A DNA stretch of 35,495 bases from CAZQGJ01 sp964592905. Lineage in GTDB: Bacteria > Patescibacteriota > UBA1384 > CAYGGE01. The stretch covers positions 1 to 35,495 of the forward strand of contig CAZQGJ010000002.1 of NCBI GenBank assembly GCA_964592905.1, read 5' to 3'. Under the pieces are notes generated by a model, which ran no database searches, was not told the DNA's origin, and worked only from the letters and a program-made list of their open reading frames with translations. The stretch's first letter is position 1, and every line of letters begins with the position of its first letter. Both the position numbers and the translations under genes were made by a program. Of this stretch, positions 7,611 to 17,290 are shown one piece after another.

Positions 7611-9330
7611 TGATGACTCCTTGAGCGTAGACTTGATCGGTGGTGAGTGTATCGGTTGTTTTGTCGGCTAGATAATCACGAAATCCTTGATCGAGATAGT
7701 TGAGCGTGTTCTTCTCGCCAGTATAAACGAAGCCGTAGACGCCCGATAGACTAATGAACGGATTGTCGGCAATTAACTTGCGGCAATCGGCGAGATTTTT
7801 AGCATAACCAAGTCCAAAGCCAGCCTCCCAGGGTTTACCCTCGGGGTGGACATACCAATAGGAGCTAGCTGCCGGATTAACAAAGTAGTCTGAGCGTTCA
7901 AAAACGAAATGTAGCTCTGGTTTGTTCGGTAAGTACTCAGTAGCCAAGGGGAAGAGTGGATTAATAATAAACGGTAACGGAATTGTGTTGGCGTTAGTGC
8001 CAAAGTGACCAGTATCGCTGATTATACAAAAGAGGTTGTCGCGCTGTAACGAGGCAACCGGAATAGCAGCAACCAGTTGGCGTAAAATCTTGGCCCGAGC
8101 CCGTCCGCTATTGACCTCGATCATAATTTTTTCATGCAGTAGTTGACTAAAATGCAGGCTGAGCCAGGCTAGGGCTACGATCATAACCGTAATAGAGACA
8201 AGGTCGTGATGCTTTGGCTCTGGCTGATTGAGCGGTCGTTCGCGTAATGTCAAAACAGACAGTCCGGCAGCTAGAACGGTACTGTAGGCAAAGCTGGCCA
8301 GATAGAAGTAACGACTTGGCAAGACAACATTACTAGCGACCGTATTGAGATTGACGAACAGAATCAAACTGGCACCGATGGTTAAACCACTCCACAACAT
8401 CAATCGAGACAGCTGTAGCTGACGAGTGCGCCAAGCGTAAAAGGCCAAGATGGCTACCGCCGCCAGAATAGTTAGCCCAACCTGCCAGTGAAAATCAACT
8501 TGAATTAAGCCGCCCGGCAGATGAAAAAACTCGCTATAAGCGCTGATGACTTTATGGCTCATCGCTTCGAGCCGATCGACTAAACTTTGATCAGTTGGAC
8601 GATCATAGAGACCGCCAGCTTTGAGTGAATATTTATTGAGTAACCAATAGTAGATCCCCAAAGCTAAGCCTGTTGAGCCTAACGACCAAAGTAGAGGCTT
8701 GAGCGGAGTCAACTTTTGTTTTTTAATCTCTGACCAGCCTGGCAGCTGATAAATTAAGCTCCAAAGCCAATAGACCCCGATAAACGGTAGGATATATGCA
8801 GAAAAGAGTAGGCCAGCAAGATACAAGATGGCAGCCAATCGCGCTCGCCCTCGAATCAGTGCCCAGAGGCCAAACAGACCAAAGGTGGTGGCCATGCCCG
8901 AGGTAGACATGAGCGATAGATGAGTGATGAACTCGTTACTGGCGATAAAATAGCTGGCTCCAGCCGCTGCGGCGATGGCTAGATATTTTTGTCCTGAAAG
9001 CCTCCAAACTATATTTTGCCAGAGGACAGTATTGATAAGATGCAAGCCCAAGGCAATGGCTGCATAATAAACCGGCTGATTACCAAAGAGCTGATAAAGT
9101 GTGTAGATCCATAGGTTAGCTAACGGTGCAAAGATGCCGGCCGGCTTAAGAATATCGCTAAAGCTATCGACCCGAATGGCATAGCCCATCGCCCACCACT
9201 CGTCGGCAGCAAAACCGCCCATGAGAATTGGCCGATAGCTCAACCAAGCCAGGAAGGCCGTCATTAAATAAGGCCAAACCGCCGACCAGATCATGGGCCA
9301 AGCTGGCTGGCTGAGCTTAGTCAGCTTCAT
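7594..9330 (-). CDS. GT-C-type membrane glycosyltransferase candidate
   Basis: 578 residues with about 11 membrane helices and a soluble C-terminal part. After helix 1 it carries GGFAADEWWAMGY (D43, E44), a good match to the catalytic acidic motif of GT-C enzymes in the first periplasmic loop. The C-terminal section contains HFGTNANTIPLPFI and YWYVHPEGKPWEAGFG, which I do not recognise. Its ATG overlaps the GT2 stop upstream (ATGA), and its end overlaps the next gene, which has the same N-terminal DEW motif and similar topology; the two look like neighbouring members of one superfamily. It probably transfers a polyprenyl-phosphate-activated sugar on the outer face of the membrane. Donor and acceptor are unknown. 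Confidence 0.78.
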   Translation of the reverse strand: MKLTKLSQPAWPMIWSAVWPYLMTAFLAWLSYRPILMGGFAADEWWAMGYAIRVDSFSDILKPAGIFAPLANLWIYTLYQLFGNQPVYYAAIALGLHLINTVLWQNIVWRLSGQKYLAIAAAAGASYFIASNEFITHLSLMSTSGMATTFGLFGLWALIRGRARLAAILYLAGLLFSAYILPFIGVYWLWSLIYQLPGWSEIKKQKLTPLKPLLWSLGSTGLALGIYYWLLNKYSLKAGGLYDRPTDQSLVDRLEAMSHKVISAYSEFFHLPGGLIQVDFHWQVGLTILAAVAILAFYAWRTRQLQLSRLMLWSGLTIGASLILFVNLNTVASNVVLPSRYFYLASFAYSTVLAAGLSVLTLRERPLNQPEPKHHDLVSITVMIVALAWLSLHFSQLLHEKIMIEVNSGRARAKILRQLVAAIPVASLQRDNLFCIISDTGHFGTNANTIPLPFIINPLFPLATEYLPNKPELHFVFERSDYFVNPAASSYWYVHPEGKPWEAGFGLGYAKNLADCRKLIADNPFISLSGVYGFVYTGEKNTLNYLDQGFRDYLADKTTDTLTTDQVYAQGVISEANR

Positions 9331-10394
9331 CGTGAGCCTTGCTTGGCCGCAATTAGATCGACCTTGCGTTTGCCTTTAAAGAAGCGGCCGCCAAAATCGA
9401 TTAAGTACCGCCAACTAATCGGATAGAGGACTTGAGCGAAGAGCTCCTGATCGCTGACCTGACGCTTAGCCTGAATAGAACGGCGTTTTTTCAGGTTCGA
9501 GCTCAGATGACGAATATTCCAACCGATCGCTCGATAGACCGCTAGCGAGTTTCGCCACTTGCCAAAGAGTAGATAGATAACCGAAAAACCAATCACCGCC
9601 AAGAGGTGCACCGGTAAAATAGTCAGTAAATTGGCTAGTTCTAAATTTTTGATCTGTGACATCTGGTGATTTTTGAAACTGTGATAATTAATTGTCGGCG
9701 AACCGATAAAGCCAGTCGAGCCACCAATCTTATGAAAAACTGTTGCAACTGGGGCGTACCAACTCTGATAGCCCGCCAGCCAGGCTCGCCAACACCAGTC
9801 TGTCTCTTCGAAATAGGCAAAAAAGTCAGGGTCGAGGTAGCCAATCTTGTTGATGACCTCAGTTTTAATTAGCATGGCTGCACCCTTGACCGTAAAAACT
9901 AGCTTGGGGACCGAATACTCAGGTCCATCGAGCTCTTCACAGCCGATATGCTCTAAAAAGCCGGTCCGAGTAAAGGCCGAGCCGCAAGAATCGAGCCGTT
10001 CAGGATAATCCATCAAGGCTAATTTAGGCATGGCGATACCAGCTTTGGGATGCGTGGACATGAAGTCGATCAACTGACTGATAACGTTAGCCTGACAGCG
10101 AGTATCGTTATTGAGTAAAAAGATATACTCCGCGCCATCTTTAATCGCGCGCTTGATGGCTAAGGTATTGCCCTCGGCAAAGCCAAGATTGACCGCACTA
10201 GCTAGAATCGTCGGCGGGTTGGATCGAGCCTGAAGATATTTAATTGAATCGTCACTAGAGCCATTATCGGTTAAATACACCCGCATGGCAGGATAGTCCT
10301 GTTGATCTAATGAGTCAAAACAGGCCGGCAGATATTTCAAGCCGTTCCAGTTGACGATAATAACTGCTACTAAAGGTTTACTCGGGTTTGGCAT
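9327..10394 (-). CDS. Glycosyltransferase family 2, rhamnosyltransferase (WbbL)-like
   Basis: About 355 residues from the ATG at 10392-10394; the frame stays open upstream to a possible start at 10437-10439, but the GT2 fold begins with PLVAVIIVNWNG right after the internal Met, so I prefer it. GT-A features follow: TDNGSSDDS, the LLNNDTRC metal-binding acidic pair, and FFAYFEETDWCWRAWLAGY, the ED-type catalytic region typical of WbbL-like rhamnosyltransferases. One hydrophobic helix near residues 245-265 and a basic tail suggest membrane attachment. It acts at the cytoplasmic face on a nucleotide sugar. The gene overlaps the end of the upstream GT-C-like gene, and its stop overlaps the following ATG by 4 nt. 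Confidence 0.88.
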   Translation of the reverse strand: MPNPSKPLVAVIIVNWNGLKYLPACFDSLDQQDYPAMRVYLTDNGSSDDSIKYLQARSNPPTILASAVNLGFAEGNTLAIKRAIKDGAEYIFLLNNDTRCQANVISQLIDFMSTHPKAGIAMPKLALMDYPERLDSCGSAFTRTGFLEHIGCEELDGPEYSVPKLVFTVKGAAMLIKTEVINKIGYLDPDFFAYFEETDWCWRAWLAGYQSWYAPVATVFHKIGGSTGFIGSPTINYHSFKNHQMSQIKNLELANLLTILPVHLLAVIGFSVIYLLFGKWRNSLAVYRAIGWNIRHLSSNLKKRRSIQAKRQVSDQELFAQVLYPISWRYLIDFGGRFFKGKRKVDLIAAKQGSR

Positions 10395-12777
10395 AACTGT
10401 TCTTAGCATAGCTTGAATATAGATAGAGAGTAAATACAATCAAGGCTAACAGATGGACCGTGAATAACGGTTTGATCATTGTATCGAGTTGATGACTGAT
10501 CTTAATCTGTAGCGGCTGGCAGTCGATCTGACAATCCGGTGTGATTTTCCAGGCTGGCGCGTAGCCCAAGCTGATGACCGGTCCGGTCGCCTGACCGCCA
10601 TCGACCTCAATCTGCCAAAAGCGACTTTGACGCCGATTGAGAGTCAGCCAGAAAGGTGTAGTGGCCGAAACTTCTGCGGTATATGTCGTCCCGGTCGCCT
10701 TGAGATTAACTAACGGCGGCGGCGGAGTTTGAGGGTCGATGCCGTGTCTGGTGACATCGATAACCTGTTCCTCTGGCTGTTTCTCGGGGGTTGTGAAGAG
10801 CAAGACCGGCCAAGGTTGACTGGCAGAAGTATTAATTCCCAGTAACGTCCCCAACCCATCGATCGGATCGCCGATAAATCGATCGCTTTGAGTCGCGGTG
10901 GTCAGGACCGGTCGGGGTTCGGTAGCCGTTAATTCGTAGACCTCGGTTTCGCCAACTGTTTGAATCAGCTGTGCCTCGGGCTGATCTTTGAGAAAAGCCC
11001 TTATTTCAGCCGGTCCATCGTGAGCACCGTAATAGTCAAATCTTGTATCGCCGCGGACTACCAAATAACGCAAACCGATGGCTCTGGCGATTAAGGTAGC
11101 GTCGGGGTTGTTACTGTAGAGATGCTCGACAAAAACACGGTAGGCCGAGCCAGCTCCGCTAGTTAAGCCTGGCGGATAGCCGACACGATCAGCTCTCTCA
11201 AAATACGGACGCGTTAAAAGATAGTAATAGGGACTGGTGATCGAGCCATAGCCATCGCGATAGATCTCGCTTGGCATATAGGGCAGAATGCCGATGCCAC
11301 CTGTGGGCAGTTGGTTAAGATAAGAGGCCACTTGGGTATCGAGGCGAGCTTCGGGAATGAGATCGGGCAAGACTGCCTTGTTTGGGTCTATGGTATAGCG
11401 TGTGCCATCAAACCAGGGCCGAAGTGGGATGAGGATTAAACCTAGGCTGATCATCAGGCCAAAGGCAGCCACTCGCGAGTTATCGACGGCTGGTCTCTGT
11501 TGTTGGCGAATCTTTTGCGCCAGTTCAAGCAGCCAGCCGATGGCAAAACCGCCCCAAATGGCAAAGCCAAAAGCTGTCAGATTAGTAAATTTATACCAAG
11601 GGCTACGATAGATCCAGAAACCAGGCCAGTGTTCGGCTAGCCATTGGTAGAGACTGGTAAATGGCGGATGAGTGCCATGACTTAAGATTAGGCCAAGGAT
11701 CATTAATCCAGTAACGGTCAGTTGAAAAGCGAGGTGGATGCGTCGTTCGCTTGACTGTTCGATTCTTGATTGTTCGATTAAAGCTTTACGAATGAATAGA
11801 CCGCCCAATAAACCGAACAGAGCTAAAACGGCTGGCAAGAGGGCGAGACGCCAAATTTTCGGCTGCTCAAGATAGGCGACAAAGGCATTGTAGCGCTCGC
11901 CTTGCCACCCCGTGAACCAGTCCCAGGCCCCAATTAAGCGGATGATTCTCTCTGGACTAGATTGATTAGAAAGATCTTGCAACCAATCAAGATTACCGCT
12001 AGCCGATAGACTGACCTGACCGATGTTAGTCAGAATAAACGGTACTAACCAAAAACTCTGAATTAGCAGACCCGTTACCAATCCTACTAGCGAGGCTTTG
12101 ATAACGTTGCGTCTCGATTCGTGTGCTGCCACGGTTAAGGCCAACATCATGACAAGATTAAAGCCCAGCCAGATCCCCATCATCGGCGGGTTGGTACCGG
12201 CTGAACTGACCATCAGACTGGCTAAACCTAGCCAAACCCCAAGCTGCAACGGTTTGGCTCGGCTCTCGGTGGTGCGTAGCCAAAGCCAGGTCATCAGTGG
12301 CAAACTGGCATAGATCACTAAGTGGTTATTATCGATGATTTGGGCAACGCGATACTGGTTAAAGATATAGAGCCAACCCATCGCCAACCCCGAAAAGGCC
12401 GGCCAATTAAAGCGGCGTACCAGATAGCGACCGAGATTAAAGATTGTCACCAAGGGTAGTAATTGCCAGAGGATTAGATGAATGATCTCGCTCGTGCGGA
12501 GCGAGGCACCGAGTAGTTCTGGTAAGGCCTGTAGCCACTGGTAGTAAAATGAGGCTGTTCTGAGGCTGTCTTGGCCGAGATTAACCTTGTCGCTATAGCT
12601 AATAAGCTGTTCCTGAGCATAGGTCAGAGGAGCCAAGGGAAAGATCGGGTCACCTCGGAACAGTATATAGCCAGCCGGAATCCAGTCGACGACCATCGCG
12701 ATTATCGTCAATGCCGTTAGGCAGAGACAGATTAACTCAACTCGTTCAACTGAACTTTGTTTTTGCCAGTAGCTCAT
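10378..12777 (-). CDS. Giant GT-C-like membrane protein, first of two here with AftD/YfhO resemblance
   Basis: 799 residues with around 12 helices in the first 430 residues and a large soluble C-terminal domain, then a last helix near the end (LFTVHLLALIVFTLYLYSSY). After the first helix comes RGDPIFPLAP (D43), a candidate GT-C catalytic site. RLIGAWDWF in a middle loop and IYRSPWYKF before a helix are shared, in the same order, with the next gene product, so the two are paralogues. The arrangement resembles bacterial YfhO-like and alpha-(1-3)-arabinofuranosyltransferase (AftD-like) proteins; this is a fold-level resemblance, not a substrate assignment. The start overlaps the stop of its paralogue (ATGA). 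The enzyme would act on an extracytoplasmic glycan. Confidence 0.72.
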   Translation of the reverse strand: MSYWQKQSSVERVELICLCLTALTIIAMVVDWIPAGYILFRGDPIFPLAPLTYAQEQLISYSDKVNLGQDSLRTASFYYQWLQALPELLGASLRTSEIIHLILWQLLPLVTIFNLGRYLVRRFNWPAFSGLAMGWLYIFNQYRVAQIIDNNHLVIYASLPLMTWLWLRTTESRAKPLQLGVWLGLASLMVSSAGTNPPMMGIWLGFNLVMMLALTVAAHESRRNVIKASLVGLVTGLLIQSFWLVPFILTNIGQVSLSASGNLDWLQDLSNQSSPERIIRLIGAWDWFTGWQGERYNAFVAYLEQPKIWRLALLPAVLALFGLLGGLFIRKALIEQSRIEQSSERRIHLAFQLTVTGLMILGLILSHGTHPPFTSLYQWLAEHWPGFWIYRSPWYKFTNLTAFGFAIWGGFAIGWLLELAQKIRQQQRPAVDNSRVAAFGLMISLGLILIPLRPWFDGTRYTIDPNKAVLPDLIPEARLDTQVASYLNQLPTGGIGILPYMPSEIYRDGYGSITSPYYYLLTRPYFERADRVGYPPGLTSGAGSAYRVFVEHLYSNNPDATLIARAIGLRYLVVRGDTRFDYYGAHDGPAEIRAFLKDQPEAQLIQTVGETEVYELTATEPRPVLTTATQSDRFIGDPIDGLGTLLGINTSASQPWPVLLFTTPEKQPEEQVIDVTRHGIDPQTPPPPLVNLKATGTTYTAEVSATTPFWLTLNRRQSRFWQIEVDGGQATGPVISLGYAPAWKITPDCQIDCQPLQIKISHQLDTMIKPLFTVHLLALIVFTLYLYSSYAKNSYAKPE

Positions 12778-15038
12778 TTTTCCGCTTTAAGCCGCTGATC
12801 GCGCTTAACGGCTAAGAGTAAAATCAAGAGTCCGCTGGCACCCAATGCCATAAAGTTGATGATGGTCAACCAGTTCATCAGGCGCTGTGGCGCGTATTCT
12901 ATAGTCAATTGACCGCCCATACCGGCTGGTATGAGATAGCCATTAGCATAGACATTGATGATGGCATGTTCGAGTGACTGATTGTTAAGCTTGGCTTGCC
13001 AAGCCGGTCGATAGCTCTGGTTAAAAACCAAGATGCGCGGCTGATCCTGTGCTGTAATGGTAAAGGAACGGTAGGTCGGGGCGGTTTGTGCGACGATTGG
13101 AATAGATACTTTCTGAGCCCTTAGCTGATTCGGAATATTAGCAAAGACTCCTTCTGTGGCTATTTTTTCAACGAATGCAGTGGGCGCAGCATCGATATTT
13201 TCTGTTTGGTCGAAGCGGATTCCTCTGGCTAAGCTATCTGAAATAAATAGTTCTGGCCAAGCGGTAGGATTATCGTAGATCTGCCAAGCGCCAAACTGTT
13301 GTGTATGTGCGTAGCCCTTCTTTGTTAATCTAGCTTCTAACTCCTGATTATTAAAGGTGGCGTTATAAAACTTATAGTTAAAATCTCGTTGTGTTAAGAG
13401 GTAGCGAGCCCCAAGGATATTCATTGTTTGTTGGAATAGTTTATCGTCTTGCCACAGATGTCTTGCCGCAATACTGATTAAGGGAGTAGCCGCTACCGGT
13501 GTGGAATAATAGTTATAAACAAAGCCCTTATCGAGACTAGTTTCAACTAAGAAAGGATGAACATCGGAATAGCCCCAGACATAGTTAGTGTTATCGTAGA
13601 GTAGTTGCTCTACTCCCAATAATCGTCCCGGTGGCTGTTGATCTATCCAGGCACGAAACTGATCGACATAATCAGGAAATTCTAATCGATTACCGCCAAG
13701 GAATTGGCGCTCGCCTTTTGACCAAAAGCGCTCCCCGCTGACTAGTGGGTAAGCGGTAATTAGGGAAACGAGAATAATACCGAGCGCGATGGCGTGGCCA
13801 CGAAATTTAATCTTGACAGGATGGGTCAACCAGTGATCGGTGATTAAGCCACCGACTATAGCGTAGATTAGGACTAGCGGTAAGCTAAATTTCTGCCACG
13901 GACTTCTAAAAAGCCAGAAAAAAGGCATATTCTCAAAAAGCCAACGATAGATTGGCGCCATCCAGCTGTTCACTCCCATCGCGAGACTAGCTGAAAGAAC
14001 GGCTAGGCCAGCGAGGCCGACACTCAAGCGATCGCGCTTAAGGTATATCAGATAAATTAAGGATAACGGTAAGAGCCAAGTCGCTGCCATAACTAATGGA
14101 TTGGCCAGATACTCTGGCGCAAAGGGAATATAGGGTTCATCCTGATAGTTATCAAACCAGTCCCAGGCCCCGAGTAAACGGATTGTGTGGCCAAAATCGC
14201 TAAAACGGCTGACACCAGTTGCCCAATCGAGATTAGTTAGGCCTCCAACTGGTATCGAGGCACCACTTTTTAGACCAATAACCGCAGCATAAAGCCAGCG
14301 GGTATTGATGGCCAGAAATGAGAGCAGGCCAAAACCTAACAGTTGCCAGGCAGCTCGTCGGGTTAATCGATTTGATTGCTTAGCTACTATCCATATAATG
14401 ATTGGAATGAGATAAAAGGCTTGTAGCATCGAGGTTGAGGGGTTGTACATAGGAAATACAAAGAAGATCAAACCCAGTCCTATGCCGTAGCTAATCGGCT
14501 GATTAACTCGAATACCTCGGAGAATTAACCAAATCGTTAAACAGCTCGAGATGAGCGTTGCAAAGATGGGAGTATCGGTAATCATGTTGACCGTGTAAGG
14601 GTTATACATGGCCAGACAGGCCACCGCTAGTGCCGACCAGCGTGAATTGGGCTTGAGTTCGCGAAACATTAAATAGGCCGAAAGACCAAGCAGAAACAGA
14701 TTGGCAAAGAAAAACAGCCGAAGGATTTCTGTTAGATTGATCTTGGCACCAGCTAAAAAGGCCAGAGCCGAGTACATGGCAAACCGCGGTATATAGAGGG
14801 TTGAGGCTATATCGGAACCGGTGATACTGGCACCATCCCAAAGCGATAAAGATTTTTTCCAGATAGTGATAGGGTCAAGAGGGAAAAAGAAATCAGTTAT
14901 GAGGACGATCTGTCCAGATTTAAGCCACCAGAGTAATGGCGGTAGCGCGAGTATGGCGATGGCTAGGATCGGTGAGTGATTATTAAATCGATCTTTAAAC
15001 CACTGTTTAAATCGAGGTAAGAAATTTTGATCAGGCAT
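12774..15038 (-). CDS. Giant GT-C-like membrane protein, paralogue of the adjacent 799-residue protein
   Basis: 754 residues. The N-terminal half has about 12 helices, the remainder is mostly extracytoplasmic with a final helix (LTIINFMALGASGLLILLLAV) and a basic tail. ITDFFFPLDP (D49) matches RGDPIFPLAP of the neighbour in position and pattern. RLLGAWDWF and LFRSPWQKF are the other shared landmarks. The helix-rich N-terminus plus a beta-rich C-terminal region (ITAQDQPRILVFNQSYRPAW, a YfhO-like ending) supports an outer-face glycosyltransferase using a polyprenyl-linked donor. ATG overlaps the GT4 gene upstream by 8 nt and its stop overlaps the paralogue by 4 nt. Tandem duplication followed by strong divergence is the simplest history. 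Confidence 0.72.
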   Translation of the reverse strand: MPDQNFLPRFKQWFKDRFNNHSPILAIAILALPPLLWWLKSGQIVLITDFFFPLDPITIWKKSLSLWDGASITGSDIASTLYIPRFAMYSALAFLAGAKINLTEILRLFFFANLFLLGLSAYLMFRELKPNSRWSALAVACLAMYNPYTVNMITDTPIFATLISSCLTIWLILRGIRVNQPISYGIGLGLIFFVFPMYNPSTSMLQAFYLIPIIIWIVAKQSNRLTRRAAWQLLGFGLLSFLAINTRWLYAAVIGLKSGASIPVGGLTNLDWATGVSRFSDFGHTIRLLGAWDWFDNYQDEPYIPFAPEYLANPLVMAATWLLPLSLIYLIYLKRDRLSVGLAGLAVLSASLAMGVNSWMAPIYRWLFENMPFFWLFRSPWQKFSLPLVLIYAIVGGLITDHWLTHPVKIKFRGHAIALGIILVSLITAYPLVSGERFWSKGERQFLGGNRLEFPDYVDQFRAWIDQQPPGRLLGVEQLLYDNTNYVWGYSDVHPFLVETSLDKGFVYNYYSTPVAATPLISIAARHLWQDDKLFQQTMNILGARYLLTQRDFNYKFYNATFNNQELEARLTKKGYAHTQQFGAWQIYDNPTAWPELFISDSLARGIRFDQTENIDAAPTAFVEKIATEGVFANIPNQLRAQKVSIPIVAQTAPTYRSFTITAQDQPRILVFNQSYRPAWQAKLNNQSLEHAIINVYANGYLIPAGMGGQLTIEYAPQRLMNWLTIINFMALGASGLLILLLAVKRDQRLKAEK

Positions 15039-16191
15039 CGGGCGGTCCTAACTTTATCTGCATTTCTTTAAAAGCTGCACTAAAAATAAGTTGCCAAGTT
15101 TGTGTTTGAGCAAAGGCAATCGCCCGAGCGCGATATGAATCAAGCTCGGGATCAGATAGTAGCTTGGCAATTGCTTTGGCGAGGGCGTGCAGGTTATCCT
15201 CGATAGCTAAGCCTAGGTGCTGTTCTTGTATCGTCTCAGCGATGGCCGGTACTTTAGTGATGACAACGGGGAGTCCAGCCGCTAAATACTCTTTGGGCTT
15301 ACCAGGATCGGTGTAGCGGGTATAGTTCTCTGGATCGTCAACGTAAGGCGCTACCGAGATGGAACCCTCGGCTAATAGCCTTCGCATCTCTTGATTTGTT
15401 GGCACGAAGCCAGTAAATTCTATTCGATCTGACAAGCCGAGCTTTTTTACCATGGATTGATACTCTGTTAACAGCGAGCCACCGCCGATCAGGCGAAGTC
15501 TAGCTTTGGGGATCATTTGATTGATTTCGGGCCAGGCCTGAATTAACCGATCGACTCCCTGGCCAGTACGTAAGTGTCCCATGAAAACGACGAGGTCAGG
15601 CTGATGCTTGACGTCATGGTCATGCGAGCCCAGTTCGGTGCCGATTGGCACAACTAACTGCTTGGCTTTAAATTTAGAAGCTAAGCCACGGGCCAAACGT
15701 GCTTCGGTCATTTTATCGGATAAATTCCAGACGAAATCAGCATGTTGACAGGCGAAAAAGTCTAGCCAATGATAAAGTCGGTTCAGCCAAGACTGAGAAA
15801 AGCGCTGGGGGACATAATCGATGGTATAGAAGACAACGGTCTCGACACGCCTAAATCTCTTCAGCCATATCGCCGAGAACGCGTTAAGACTGTCTAGGGC
15901 GATGACTAGATCTCGCTTTGGACCTCGCCAGAGCCAAAGCCAATTGAGCCAGATATCCATGGCGTAGGCTAATGGCATCGATTTGGCCGGGCGCTGCAGC
16001 GTTTTTGAACTGACTTGACCAGACTGAGAAAGTTTATAAAAACTTTCACCGGCACGATGTGACTCTAGCGGATGGCCGATAAATTCGATTGTTAGCTGCT
16101 GATTCTGACAGAGAAAGTCCCAGAGTGCATGTGGCGGACCGGGAGCATAAATATGCGACAGAATAACTAGTGAGTTAGCGTTCTTGATCAC
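15031..16191 (-). CDS. Glycosyltransferase family 4
   Basis: 386 residues, GT-B fold. The C-terminal donor domain is clear: VVFMGHLRTGQGVDRLIQAW, RLRLIGGGSLLTEYQ, then PYVDDPENYTRYTDPGKPKEYLAAG, where the KPKEYLAAGLPVV string is the usual C-terminal GT4 motif. The N-terminal half includes VVFYTIDYVPQRFSQSWLNR, similar to GT4 enzymes that work with sugar-lipid acceptors. The start is GTG with no clear Shine-Dalgarno (a TAATAATAAC stretch precedes it) and no in-frame ATG nearby, so the exact start is less sure. It follows the fucose-synthase-like SDR by 17 nt. The sugar is unknown; the nearby GDP-deoxysugar genes make a GDP-linked donor possible. Confidence 0.88.
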   Translation of the reverse strand: MIKNANSLVILSHIYAPGPPHALWDFLCQNQQLTIEFIGHPLESHRAGESFYKLSQSGQVSSKTLQRPAKSMPLAYAMDIWLNWLWLWRGPKRDLVIALDSLNAFSAIWLKRFRRVETVVFYTIDYVPQRFSQSWLNRLYHWLDFFACQHADFVWNLSDKMTEARLARGLASKFKAKQLVVPIGTELGSHDHDVKHQPDLVVFMGHLRTGQGVDRLIQAWPEINQMIPKARLRLIGGGSLLTEYQSMVKKLGLSDRIEFTGFVPTNQEMRRLLAEGSISVAPYVDDPENYTRYTDPGKPKEYLAAGLPVVITKVPAIAETIQEQHLGLAIEDNLHALAKAIAKLLSDPELDSYRARAIAFAQTQTWQLIFSAAFKEMQIKLGPPDA

Positions 16192-16208
16192 GTTATTATT
16201 GTAGCAGT

Positions 16209-17213
16209 TTAAGCCTCGCCACGCTCGATTAGGGCTCGATTTTTAAGGTAATATTCGATAGTTTCCTGCAGCCCTTGCTCTAAGTTGTACTCCGGTTGCC
16301 AGTTAATTTTTTCCACCGCTTTACTGATATCGCAGTGTCGGCGTGGTTGACCGATAGGTTTATCCAGATCTAAGACGATCGGTACCTCTTCGAGCCCCAT
16401 CAGTCGACGAATCTGATTAGCTAAAGGACCGATGCGCGTTTCTTCGTCGGCGCCAATGTTTAATGGATCGGCGACTGCATATTTTTCTAGAACTTCTAAA
16501 AGACCGCGGGCAAAGTCTTTGACGAATAGGAAGGATCGCGATTGCTCTCCGTTGCCCCAAAGTTTAAACGGATTTTCGCCATCGGCGAATCGTTTAATCA
16601 TGCCTGGAATGACGTGACTGTGTGCGGGATCAAAATCATCACGCGGTCCGTAGCAATTGTAGGGTCGAGCGATTCCGATGGTCATACCGTAATCCTTAGC
16701 GTAGGCACGTCCCAGGTATTCATGCATTCTTTTCGACCAACCATAACCACGACTAGTTTCCTCGGGTTCTTCGACGAAGCCTTCGGTTTCTGGAGTTGGT
16801 ATTAGACAGTCTCTACGATAGACGCAGGCTGAAGAGACTACGAGAAATCTTTCTACATCGACGAGTCGGGCAGCTTCGATAGTGTTGAGGCCGATTAACA
16901 TATTGTCTCTAAACATTTCCGCAGAATGATCACGGTTGTAGGACAGTCCAGAGACTTTAGCAGCTGCATTAATCACAAATTGACAACCATCAATGGCTTT
17001 GACCGCTTCATCAAGATTGCGCAGATCAGCATTAATGATTTCTATCTGGTCAATAACCTGGTTGAGGAAAAAACGAGTTTTTTTATCTAGGTTGGATCGA
17101 CTGGTTGTAATTCTGACACGAGCACCACGCTTGATGAGCTGCTCAACTACGTGCGATCCCACGAAACCGCTGCCTCCAGTCACTAGAACTTTTTTGTTGT
17201 GATAGAATTCCAT
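16209..17213 (-). CDS. GDP-L-fucose synthase / GDP-colitose synthase-like SDR (C5 epimerase-reductase)
   Basis: 334 residues, extended SDR with VLVTGGSGFVGSHVVEQL (Rossmann GxxGxxG) at 9-26. The residues that define GDP-fucose synthase are all in place: S128 and C130 in SSACVY, Y157 and K161 in YGWSK, and H200 in the FDPAHSHVIP segment, preceded by CYGPRDDFD. In that family Cys and His are the acid/base pair for epimerisation, and Tyr/Lys handle NADPH reduction of the 4-keto group. The substrate is therefore expected to be a GDP-4-keto-6-deoxy sugar, as made by the GMD three genes upstream in this window. ColC (colitose) and Fcl (fucose) share this site, so the motif alone does not separate them. 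Start ATG, 77 nt after the preceding gene. Confidence 0.78.
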   Translation of the reverse strand: MEFYHNKKVLVTGGSGFVGSHVVEQLIKRGARVRITTSRSNLDKKTRFFLNQVIDQIEIINADLRNLDEAVKAIDGCQFVINAAAKVSGLSYNRDHSAEMFRDNMLIGLNTIEAARLVDVERFLVVSSACVYRRDCLIPTPETEGFVEEPEETSRGYGWSKRMHEYLGRAYAKDYGMTIGIARPYNCYGPRDDFDPAHSHVIPGMIKRFADGENPFKLWGNGEQSRSFLFVKDFARGLLEVLEKYAVADPLNIGADEETRIGPLANQIRRLMGLEEVPIVLDLDKPIGQPRRHCDISKAVEKINWQPEYNLEQGLQETIEYYLKNRALIERGEA

Positions 17214-17290
17214 AGTTTATCTTTCTTCTAGTTGAAATATTTCTTTTAAACCATTATCAGTTGACGATAGGTGATTGAGCCTACGTAAAC

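Noticed and set aside
17214..17290. Internal promoter in the AT-rich 77-nt gap before the fucose-synthase-like gene
   Set aside because: A GATAAT hexamer exists but no acceptable -35 is at 16-18 nt, so support is too weak.
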